The position numbers and the translations under genes were made by a program. From CAYLHF01 sp964383365 (GTDB lineage: Bacteria > Bacteroidota > Rhodothermia > Rhodothermales > UBA10348), in the NCBI GenBank assembly GCA_964383365.1, contig CAYLHF010000016.1, positions 9,318 to 73,317 on the forward strand: a DNA stretch of 64,000 nt, given 5' to 3'. The notes under the pieces are model-generated. The model was given only the letters and a program-made list of their open reading frames with translations, did not search any database and was not told the DNA's origin. Of the stretch, positions 7,499 through 14,298 are shown piece by piece. Position 1 is the stretch's first letter. Every line of letters starts with the position of its first letter.

Positions 7499-9340
7499 CT
7501 ATTTGGACGGCCTGAAATAATCGCCAATGCGGCGTGCTGCGGCCGGACCGACAACGGCCTCGAGTTTGCTCGAGTCGGTTTCTCGAATACGTTTTACGGA
7601 ACCGAAGGACTTGATCAATTTCCGGACGGTAGCAGGTCCAATACCCTCAATATCAAGCAGTTCACTGTGCAGGGTATGTTTGGAACGCTGTTTACGCTGG
7701 AACGTGATGGCGAAACGGTGGGCTTCGTTCCGGATGCGTTGGAGTAGCTGAAGCGAGGCGCTGGCTTTCGGTATGAACACCGGATCGGTGTCGCCCGGAA
7801 AAAAGACCTCTTCGAGTCTCTTTGCAAGGCCAGTTACCGGGAATTTACCATATGCCTCTACCCCTTCCAACGCTTCTATAGCGCTCGAGAGCTGCCCTTT
7901 GCCGCCGTCGATGACAACGAGGTCCGGCCAGGGGCCGTTTTCCTCCACAATTTTTGCATACCGGCGGGAAATGACTTCCCGCATGGACTGAAAATCGTCC
8001 GATATACCGCCCCCGACAGATCGGACCTTGAATGTTCGGTATTCCGATTTCCGTGGTTTCCCGTCGATAAAGACCACGCACGAGGCCACTACGCCAGTTC
8101 CTCCCAGATGCGAGATATCGAAACATTCGATTCTCCGGGGGAGGCGCGGCAGGTGTAAATCTTTCTTCAGTTCGGTCACCACAAAGGGAATCCGGCCCTC
8201 GTTTTTACGTTCGAGTTGGAGCAGATACTCCTGCAACATCATGTCGGCATTTGTCGCGACAAGCCGGGCAAGTGCTGCTTTCTCACCCCGCTGAGGCTGC
8301 TTGACGATGACCTTTTTCCCACGCCGGTGCTGAATAAAATCGAGGAGCGGACCCATATCCTCGCACGGATTCGACAGGCCGATTTCGTCCGGATAGAAAT
8401 TCGACTCTGTATAATAGCGCTCCAGCAGGGCCTGCATCAGCCGCTCGTCTGACTGGTCTTCGATCCGATGTAGATATTTGTGCTGGCGACCGATAATCTT
8501 TCCTTCCCGGACCTGGAATACGACCCCGCATGCTACGTTTTCCGTGCGATCCACCGAAACGGCGAACAGGTCCCGGTCTACGAAATCCTGACTCACGATC
8601 TTCTGTTTTTCTGCGTACCGTTCGAGCGCTTCAATTTGATCGCGCAGATTGGCGGCTTCCTCGAAATCCTGGGCCTCGGAGACGCGCGTCATTTCGTCGG
8701 TGAGTAATTCGATGAGTGTGCCTGTTTTTCCGTTGAGAAGACGTTCGATTTGCCTGATGACTCCATCGTAATGGGCGCGGGTCTGATAACCCACGCACGG
8801 GGCATCACACTTCTTGATGTGATACTGGAGGCACACTTCATACTTTCCCGCAGCGATAGGCGCTTCGGCAAGATTGAGTGAGCATGTCCGGAGCCTGAAA
8901 ATGGACCGGATCGTATCGAGCATGATATTCATGCTCCTTGCGCTCGTATAGGGTCCGAAGTATTTCGAGCCATCTTTACGAAGCTTTCGCGTCGGAAATA
9001 TTCTGGGGAACGGCTCGTTCTTGATGCAGATGTACGGGTAGGTCTTATCGTCGCGGAGATTGATATTGTACCGGGGACGAAGCTGTTTAATCAGATTATT
9101 CTCCAGTATCAACGCTTCGGCTTCTGTATCGGTGACAATGACTTCTACATCACATATTTTCGAAACCAGAATGCGGAGTCGACCCTCTCTGTTGCGGCTG
9201 TCGTGAAAATAGGAATTGACGCGCGAGCGCAGGTTCTTGGCCTTTCCCACATAGAGGACGTTTCCCTCAGCATCCTTGTGCTGATAGACTCCGGGCCGCT
9301 TCGGGAGTGCCGCAAGCTTTTGTGAGAGAATGGGATCCAT
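7499..9340 (-). CDS. uvrC: UvrABC system protein C (excinuclease subunit)
   Basis: Nucleotide-excision-repair nuclease that makes both incisions around a lesion marked by UvrB. The 613-residue product has the N-terminal GIY-YIG domain (RPGVYQHKDAEGNVLYVGKAKNLRSR), a Cys-rich stretch including KKCDAPCVGY, a UVR motif near EDFEEAANLRDQIEAL-like residues 205-240, an RNase H-like C-terminal nuclease (ECFDISHLGG, VVIDGGKGQL) and terminal helix-hairpin-helix motifs (IEGIGPATVRKLI). I chose the ATG at 9340. The frame extends 21 codons further upstream without family similarity. It is divergent from nth, with 74 bases between the starts. Confidence 0.97.
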   Translation of the reverse strand: MDPILSQKLAALPKRPGVYQHKDAEGNVLYVGKAKNLRSRVNSYFHDSRNREGRLRILVSKICDVEVIVTDTEAEALILENNLIKQLRPRYNINLRDDKTYPYICIKNEPFPRIFPTRKLRKDGSKYFGPYTSARSMNIMLDTIRSIFRLRTCSLNLAEAPIAAGKYEVCLQYHIKKCDAPCVGYQTRAHYDGVIRQIERLLNGKTGTLIELLTDEMTRVSEAQDFEEAANLRDQIEALERYAEKQKIVSQDFVDRDLFAVSVDRTENVACGVVFQVREGKIIGRQHKYLHRIEDQSDERLMQALLERYYTESNFYPDEIGLSNPCEDMGPLLDFIQHRRGKKVIVKQPQRGEKAALARLVATNADMMLQEYLLQLERKNEGRIPFVVTELKKDLHLPRLPRRIECFDISHLGGTGVVASCVVFIDGKPRKSEYRTFKVRSVGGGISDDFQSMREVISRRYAKIVEENGPWPDLVVIDGGKGQLSSAIEALEGVEAYGKFPVTGLAKRLEEVFFPGDTDPVFIPKASASLQLLQRIRNEAHRFAITFQRKQRSKHTLHSELLDIEGIGPATVRKLIKSFGSVKRIRETDSSKLEAVVGPAAARRIGDYFRPSK

Positions 9341-9414
9341 GGTTGTTTGCTGGGTGGCTCCCGAAGAACGAATACCCTGTTGGATGGTTCGATGGGTATG
9401 CAAAATAGGGGCCT

Positions 9415-10059
9415 ATGCCAGAATCCCAGAAGATACTCGCCGAATTGCACCGATTATATCCCGACGCAGACTGTGCGCTCGATCATGGGGCAGCCCATGA
9501 GCTCCTTTTTGCGACCATCATGTCGGCGCAGACCACCGACGTGAACGTCAACCGCGTAACGCAGGTATTATTCCGTAAATACCGGACCATCGCCGCGTTC
9601 GCTGCTGCGGATCCGGAGGTCTTCGAACAGGAAATCAGATCCACCGGTTTTTTTCGTAACAAGACTCGCTCGGTCCTTGGAGCGGCCACCATGATACTGG
9701 AGGAATATGGTGGACAGGTGCCCGACACGATGGAGGAGTTGCTCCGACTACCTGGCGTTGCGCGAAAGACGGCGAACGTAGTATTGGGTACGTTTTTCGG
9801 GAAGGCCGAAGGTGTTGTGGTTGACACCCACGTTCGGCGTCTATCCAACCGGCTCGGAATGACGACGAAAACCGATCCTGTCAAGATCGAAAGAGACCTG
9901 ATGGAGCACGTTCCCCGGAACGAGTGGATATTTATCAGTCACGCACTCATTCTTCATGGGCGAGCGGTATGTAAAGCTAAAAAACCATCCTGTATTGATT
10001 GTACGCTGCGCTATTTATGCCCTCAGACGGGTGTCGTACAGGACGAGCGAACGCGGTGA
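9415..10059 (+). CDS. nth: Endonuclease III (bifunctional DNA glycosylase/AP lyase)
   Basis: Removes oxidised pyrimidines and cleaves the abasic site. The 214-residue product has the helix-hairpin-helix LPGVARKTANVVL with catalytic Lys118, the catalytic Asp137 in VVVDTHVRR, and a C-terminal [4Fe-4S] cluster motif C-x6-C-x2-C-x5-C (from CKAKKPSCIDC to YLC). All key residues are present. Its 3' end overlaps the convergent metB gene by 37 bases (10023-10059). With tag, alkB and uvrC it makes a DNA-repair neighbourhood near dnaA. Confidence 0.96.
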   Translation: MPESQKILAELHRLYPDADCALDHGAAHELLFATIMSAQTTDVNVNRVTQVLFRKYRTIAAFAAADPEVFEQEIRSTGFFRNKTRSVLGAATMILEEYGGQVPDTMEELLRLPGVARKTANVVLGTFFGKAEGVVVDTHVRRLSNRLGMTTKTDPVKIERDLMEHVPRNEWIFISHALILHGRAVCKAKKPSCIDCTLRYLCPQTGVVQDERTR

Positions 10060-11249
10060 CTGGAGGGTATGCTCACGGCGGGAGCATCATGGATTGTCTC
10101 CGGAGCACGATGCGCATCGAGTGCGCTTCGCAGATCTTCAATCAGATCCGAAGCGTCTTCGATCCCGACGGAAAGTCGGACGATCTGTTGAGTGATCCCG
10201 GCCTTCAGGCGCTGCTCCTCCCGCATGGAGGCATGACTCATGGACCACGGATGTTCAATCAGGGACTCGACGCCACCGAGTGATTCGGCCAGCGTAAAGA
10301 CGGCCGTATTCCGCAAGACCGTACAGACATCGTCAAAATCACCGTCGACTTCGAAGGAAACCATTCCTCCGAACCCGGACTGTTGTCTGACGGCGAGTTC
10401 ATGTCCGGGATGCGATTCGAGACCGGGATAAAACACCTGACGAACGCCCGGGTGAGACGCGAGGAAACGGGCTACCGCGTGGGCATTCTCTTCATGCTGA
10501 CGAAGCCGGATCGGGAGCGTCTTCAGACCGCGAAGTACGAGCCAGCAGTCGAACGGTTGGGCTACGGTACCGAACGCATTTGCGGCGAACTGAATGGCTT
10601 CGTTCCGCTCCTGCGTTGCGGCAACGATGGCGCCGCCGACCACATCCGAATGACCGTTGATGTACTTGGTGGTCGAATACACGACGTAGTCGGCACCGAG
10701 GGCAATCGATTGCTGAAATATCGGCGACAGAAAGGTATTGTCGACGACCACGGTTAGTCCGCGCTGGTGTGCGCGATCGCAAAGTGCTCGGACGTCATAG
10801 ACGCGAAGCAGCGGATTGGAGGGGGTTTCAATCCAGAGGAGAGAACTCTCATCGGTGATGTGTTCGGAGAGTGTGTCCGGCGAAGATAGATCGACGAACG
10901 AGACCGATAGTTTACCCTGTGTTTCCAGGTGATGGAGCAACCGTTCAGTTCCTCCATAACAATCGTGGCTACAGATGACATGAGCTCCGGCCGGAAGCGT
11001 TGCCAGCACCGTCGAAACCGCTCCCATGCCGGATGTGGTTGCAACGGCTCCGACACCGCCATCCAGATCGGCGAGCGTCTCCTCGAGCGCATTACGGGTC
11101 GGGTTTCCGGAACGGGTATAGTCGTATCCTGCCGATTTTCCGACATCGTCAAAGCGAAAAATGGCCGACTGATAAATGGGCGGGACGACGCTGTTGTAAC
11201 AGCGATCGGTCTGTTGTCCCGAGAGTGTGAGGCGGGTCTGGCGATTCAT
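10023..11249 (-). CDS. metB: Cystathionine gamma-synthase/lyase family PLP enzyme
   Basis: PLP enzyme of transsulfuration. In this operon the likely reaction is joining O-acyl-homoserine with cysteine (gamma-synthase) or with sulfide. The 408-residue product has the family landmarks: DYTRSGNPTR near residue 45, ATTSGMGA, VVDNTFLSP, and the PLP lysine Lys195 in VYSTTKYINGHSD. A tail of about 30 residues after EDLRSALDAH is longer than usual and rich in Ser and Pro, and its coding end overlaps nth. It is the third gene of the metX-aspartate kinase-metB unit, 48 bases after the kinase. Sequence alone does not separate synthase from gamma-lyase; the operon favours synthase. Confidence 0.85.
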   Translation of the reverse strand: MNRQTRLTLSGQQTDRCYNSVVPPIYQSAIFRFDDVGKSAGYDYTRSGNPTRNALEETLADLDGGVGAVATTSGMGAVSTVLATLPAGAHVICSHDCYGGTERLLHHLETQGKLSVSFVDLSSPDTLSEHITDESSLLWIETPSNPLLRVYDVRALCDRAHQRGLTVVVDNTFLSPIFQQSIALGADYVVYSTTKYINGHSDVVGGAIVAATQERNEAIQFAANAFGTVAQPFDCWLVLRGLKTLPIRLRQHEENAHAVARFLASHPGVRQVFYPGLESHPGHELAVRQQSGFGGMVSFEVDGDFDDVCTVLRNTAVFTLAESLGGVESLIEHPWSMSHASMREEQRLKAGITQQIVRLSVGIEDASDLIEDLRSALDAHRAPETIHDAPAVSIPSSHRVRSSCTTPV

Positions 11250-11297
11250 GGTAATCAGGAGTCTATGAGGAATAAAAAGGGTCAGATTAAGTTTGTT

Positions 11298-12478
11298 CTA
11301 TCCATCGGTCGAGCCGCGACGTCGTCCCGAAGGGATGACGAGCGTACCGAGACCGGTTCCATTCAGGGATCGAACCCGCAGCGGAGTTCGCGTAGTCAGT
11401 AACGGTTCGAGGGTGTGACGATGCATACCCAGTCGATTCGCACTGTTGAGAAGCGCCGCATCTTCCATGAGCATGACATCGAATGGCCGGGCGGTCGGAT
11501 TCAGACGGGGATCAGACGTATACAGTCCGTCTACGTCGGTCCACCGTTCCATTCGATCGGCGTCCAGTGCGGATGCCAGAAGAGCAGCCGTCAAGTCGCT
11601 ACCCCCGCGTCCGAGTGTGAGCGTATTCCCGCAGGCGGTTCCACCGATGAATCCGGCAATTACGGGGACGACCGATGAAGAGAGGGTTGAGGCCCACGAT
11701 CGAACGAATACACTCGTTTGATGGGTGTCGACTACCCGGTCATCGCTCATGCGTACAAGACTGGATGCGTCCACGACCCGGGAATCGGTTCCACGATCGG
11801 CCAGATACGCGGCGACCAGAGGGGTGGACATACGCTCTCCTGCGGCGCGAATCTGTTCCCGGTCAAACCGGGTGCCGAGTCGCCCCACCAGGCGTCTCAG
11901 AGGTGGTATCAATTGACCAACCTCATACCTGACAATGCGTTTGTACGACGTAAGAGACGTCGTCTTCAGGAGCTCGGATCCGGTGTGAAGATGCAGGCGA
12001 ATTAGCTGTTGCAGCGTGTCTACCCAGTCGTTGCCGATGGCGGTTTGGTCGGCATCAGCGAGTGAAGCGGTTTCGAGGGACGGCGAAGCGGCGGCTTCGA
12101 GGGATGGCGAAGCGGCGGTTTCGAGGGATGGCCAATCGGCGGCCGAGTCGATGAGTGCTTCGAGGCGGTNNNNNNNNNNNNNNNNNNNNNNNNNNNNNNN
12201 NNNNNNNNNNNNNNNNNNNNNNNNNNNNNNNNNNNNNNNNNNNNNNNNNNNNNNNNNNNNNNNNNNNNNGCGGTTTCGAGGGATGGCCAATCGGCGGCCG
12301 AGTCGATGAGTGCTTCGAGGCGGTCTGTGACGGTCGCAAGCGCTGAAACCACGACTACGGGTCGGCACTCCTCGCAGGACTGTTCGACTATCTCGGCTGT
12401 TCGGCGAATTGCCCGGGAAGATCCGACGGACGTTCCACCGAACTTGAGTACGCGGAATTTTTTATCTGGAGAGTTCAT
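11298..12478 (-). CDS. Aspartate kinase, catalytic domain only (interrupted by an assembly gap)
   Basis: Phosphorylates aspartate, the first step towards homoserine and methionine. It starts KFRVLKFGGTSVGSS, has GNTLTLGRGGSDLTAALLA and WTDVDGLYTSDPRLNPTARP, and ends shortly after the LNGTGLGTLVIPSG segment, so both regulatory ACT domains are missing. A 100-N gap splits the frame, flanked by an identical 55-base sequence on each side. Removing the gap and one copy leaves 1026 bases, exactly 342 codons, giving a 341-residue protein. An 8-residue repeat (AASPSLE plus A or T) from a 24-bp tandem repeat lies next to the gap. The start codon overlaps the metX stop (ATGA at 12475-12478), suggesting coupled translation. 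Confidence 0.85.
12066..12134. repeat. 24-bp in-frame tandem repeat inside the aspartate kinase gene
   Basis: Three degenerate copies of a 24-base unit (core TTTCGAGGGATGGCGAA preceded by GCGGCGG, + orientation) begin near 12066, 12087 and 12111; the first is shortened. They encode AASPSLE(A/T) on the minus strand. The period is a multiple of three, so copy-number changes keep the frame. The repeat lies beside the 12170-12269 gap and may be why the assembly broke there. Confidence 0.75.
12170..12269. other. Assembly gap (100 N) with 55-base duplicated flanks
   Basis: The gap is exactly 100 N, the usual placeholder for unknown length. The 55 bases ending at 12169 (from GCGGTTTCGAGGG to GAGGCGGT) are repeated exactly from 12269/12270 onward. 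Identical ends of this size look like de Bruijn contig overlap. Collapsing gap plus one copy restores the aspartate kinase reading frame. Confidence 0.9.
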
Positions 12479-13530
12479 GCGTCCGCTCGGATGGAGACGG
12501 GAGATGCCACCGTCAGATCGGAAAAGAAGGCTCGTACCTGGACCGCGATTTCTTCGGCTTCGATCAGAAAGCTGTCGTGACCGAATGGAGCGTCCAGCAC
12601 ATGGAGACGACTGTTGCACAGGAGTGCGTCGAGTTCGACCTGCTCCCCGATCGGATACAGCAGGTCGCTCGTGATTCCGATCACGAGCGCCGGTTGCATC
12701 ATGGCATGCAGCACGTTCCTGAGTGGCCCGCGTCCGCGGGCCACGTCGTGCGAGTTCATCTGCCGCGTCAGGTGGACATAACAGTTGGCGTCGAATCGAT
12801 CTACGAGTTTATCACCGTGATGCCCCAGCCAGGACTCTACAGCAAAGCCGCGGCCCGTCGGTGCACCTGATCGAGCGAACCGCGCATCGAATTCTGCCGC
12901 AGATCGATACGAAATCATGGCGATTCGTCGGGCGGCAGCGAGTCCGGCGGAGGGTGGGGCGTCTACCGTGTAGGCACCGTCTTTCCAGAGAGGATCGGCA
13001 TAAATACTCTGACGTTGGGCCTCAGTCCACGCGATTCCCCATGGAGAATGGGCGGCTCCGACAGCGATCGGGATGAGTGCACCCACAAACTCCCCGTACA
13101 CCCCCCATTCCAGCACCTGCATACCCCCCATCGAACCTCCGATGGCTGCAAAGACGCGCTGTATGCCCAGTCTGCGCAGTGTTTCGCGATGGGCGCGTAC
13201 CGTATCCCGAATCGTGACCTCAGGGAACGACGCCCCATACGGTTTTCCGGTTGCCGGGTTAATCGAGACGGGAGAAGCGGACCCGTACGGGGAACCGAGG
13301 CAGTTCAGACAGATCACAAACCATTTATTCGTGTCCAGCACTCTTCCCGGTCCGATAAGCGCTGCCCACCAGGACGCCGCGTCCGAATTGCTCGTCAAGG
13401 AATGGCATACGACAATGGCGTTGTCTCCCTGTTCGTTCAGGGTTCCCCAGGAGTGGAAAGCGACAGTCGGAGCACGAAGTATACCCCCGCTTTCCAGGTG
13501 CAGATCATCGAGAAGAATCTCTTTTCGCAT
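12475..13530 (-). CDS. metX: Homoserine O-acetyltransferase (MetX)
   Basis: Alpha/beta-hydrolase-fold acyltransferase that activates homoserine for methionine synthesis. The 351-residue product has the oxyanion/substrate region HSLTSNSD, the nucleophile Ser133 in AAIGGSMGGMQ, the acid Asp in GITSDLLYP and the catalytic His in DAPFGHDSFL. Acetyl- versus succinyl-CoA preference cannot be read by eye; family members of both kinds exist. I chose the ATG at 13530, since the longer frame adds five residues that overlap the leader. It is first in the metX-kinase-metB operon, about 100 bases after the riboswitch terminator. Confidence 0.92.
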   Translation of the reverse strand: MRKEILLDDLHLESGGILRAPTVAFHSWGTLNEQGDNAIVVCHSLTSNSDAASWWAALIGPGRVLDTNKWFVICLNCLGSPYGSASPVSINPATGKPYGASFPEVTIRDTVRAHRETLRRLGIQRVFAAIGGSMGGMQVLEWGVYGEFVGALIPIAVGAAHSPWGIAWTEAQRQSIYADPLWKDGAYTVDAPPSAGLAAARRIAMISYRSAAEFDARFARSGAPTGRGFAVESWLGHHGDKLVDRFDANCYVHLTRQMNSHDVARGRGPLRNVLHAMMQPALVIGITSDLLYPIGEQVELDALLCNSRLHVLDAPFGHDSFLIEAEEIAVQVRAFFSDLTVASPVSIRADA

Positions 13531-13629
13531 GGCACATCGAATCATTCTTGGTTCGTGTGCCCATCCGAAGCCCGGTCAGGTTCGGGGCGGGTCGCAGACC
13601 TGTATTTCGCCGCGCGGAAAGAGGTCTAC

Positions 13630-13689
13630 AAAAAAACCTCTCCCGACAAGTGCAGCGGAAGAGGTCAACAGGTTGTCCAACTGGACAAC
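13630..13689 (-). terminator. Regulated terminator and antiterminator elements of the SAM riboswitch
   Basis: On the minus strand a hairpin with arms ACCTCTTCC and GGGAGAGGT (13636-13665) is followed by seven or more T (A tract 13630-13636), an intrinsic terminator ahead of metX. The terminator 5' arm can instead pair with the sequence just after aptamer helix P1: AGCGGGAGA (13692-13700) with TCTTCCGCT (13654-13662), nine pairs with one G-U. A perfect GTTGTCCAA/TTGGACAAC hairpin (13672-13689) lies between them. The two pairings exclude each other, as expected for S-box control. Confidence 0.85.
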
Positions 13690-13698
13690 ATTCTCCCG

Positions 13699-13816
13699 CT
13701 CATCTTTCCTCGATCGTCGCCGAGGCAGGAGTTGGCACCGGACCTGCACCCTTAGGGAGTAGTGCAGGGGTTGCCAGGACTTCTCAGGGCCTGAACCCTC
13801 CGTCCTTCTAGATGAG
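13699..13816 (-). promoter_or_regulatory. SAM-I (S-box) riboswitch aptamer
   Basis: The minus strand contains the S-box core: GGCCCTGAGAAGTCC then GGCAACC, a P3 hairpin with arms CCTGCA/TGCAGG, then GGTGCCAACTCC and a P4 hairpin. Helix P1 is CTCATCT (13810-13816) with AGATGAG (13699-13705). The order and the invariant GGCAACC and GGTGCCAA words fit the SAM-I class. It lies directly upstream of metX and is followed by the terminator/antiterminator pair, so SAM binding should switch off metX-kinase-metB transcription. Confidence 0.93.
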
Positions 13817-13968
13817 CACAATGTCAAAGTGCAGCCGTCTACCTGACGAAATGAATCCGGTTCCGTGGAGATTGAAAAAAGTTTGCACTCATTAATGACA
13901 ACACATGAGAATAGGATGGACGGAGGTCTTCTTGGTAGCGCTTCCAAAAAATTCGAAATTGGAATTCG

Positions 13969-14000
13969 TTGACAATACAGCGAAGATGGGGGTACTTTTG
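13969..14000 (+). promoter_or_regulatory. Bacteroidota-type promoter for the ilv-leu leader
   Basis: TTG (13969-13971), 21 bases, then TACTTTTG (13993-14000), matching the TAnnTTTG minus-7 element and its upstream TTG. Transcription would start a few bases later, shortly before the leader-peptide ATG at 14029. The 213 bases between the riboswitch aptamer and 14029 hold no gene and must carry the two divergent promoters. Confidence 0.6.
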
Positions 14001-14028
14001 TCGAAATTTAGCTCAACACACGGCCCGC

Positions 14029-14211
14029 ATGTTCAATCGCGGTTATTCCATATCTACTGTAAGCGGGTCCCGTTCGGGATCGCACGTAGCCGTGTTGGCT
14101 TCTTCCTCTCCGGAGGGATTCGATCGTCGCAGTCTTGATGTTCGACTTGACGTGGACCTATTGGCCCTCGTGTTCGTCACCATTCTGGTACTAAGCCTGA
14201 TTATTGGCTGA
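14029..14211 (+). CDS. Leader peptide of the branched-chain amino acid operon
   Basis: A 60-codon frame that ends 87 bases before ilvD. The last 25 residues begin LDVRLDVDLLALVFV and end TILVLSLIIG; 16 of them are Leu, Val or Ile, the three end products of the downstream operon, and Leu is partly encoded by CTA. This is the classic composition of ilv leader peptides that stall when charged tRNA is scarce. I chose the ATG at 14029; an upstream in-frame TTG at 13969 is part of the promoter. The N-terminal half (MFNRGYSISTVSG...) is not hydrophobic. The residue bias is directly visible; the regulatory role is inferred. Confidence 0.75.
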   Translation: MFNRGYSISTVSGSRSGSHVAVLASSSPEGFDRRSLDVRLDVDLLALVFVTILVLSLIIG

Positions 14212-14217
14212 ATAACC

Positions 14218-14284
14218 GATCAATCCCTCATACACGCCTGAGCGCGCATATCCGAATTCGGAATAAGGGGTTGATCGAAACCCC
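14218..14284 (+). promoter_or_regulatory. Mutually exclusive hairpins between ilv leader and ilvD
   Basis: GATCAATCCCT (14218-14228) can pair with AGGGGTTGATC (14266-14276), 11 pairs with one G-U. Alternatively GGGGTT (14267-14272) pairs with AACCCC (14279-14284), leaving a loop of GATCGA. The shared GGGGTT means only one can form. No T run follows either hairpin, so this is not a classic intrinsic terminator; control by Rho, pausing or access to the ilvD start at 14299 is possible. Confidence 0.5.
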
Positions 14285-14298
14285 ACCCGAGACACCCT

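Noticed and set aside
13969..14028. TTG at 13969 as the start of the ilv leader peptide
   Set aside because: That TTG coincides with the upstream promoter element, so it would lie before the transcription start; ATG 14029 is preferred.
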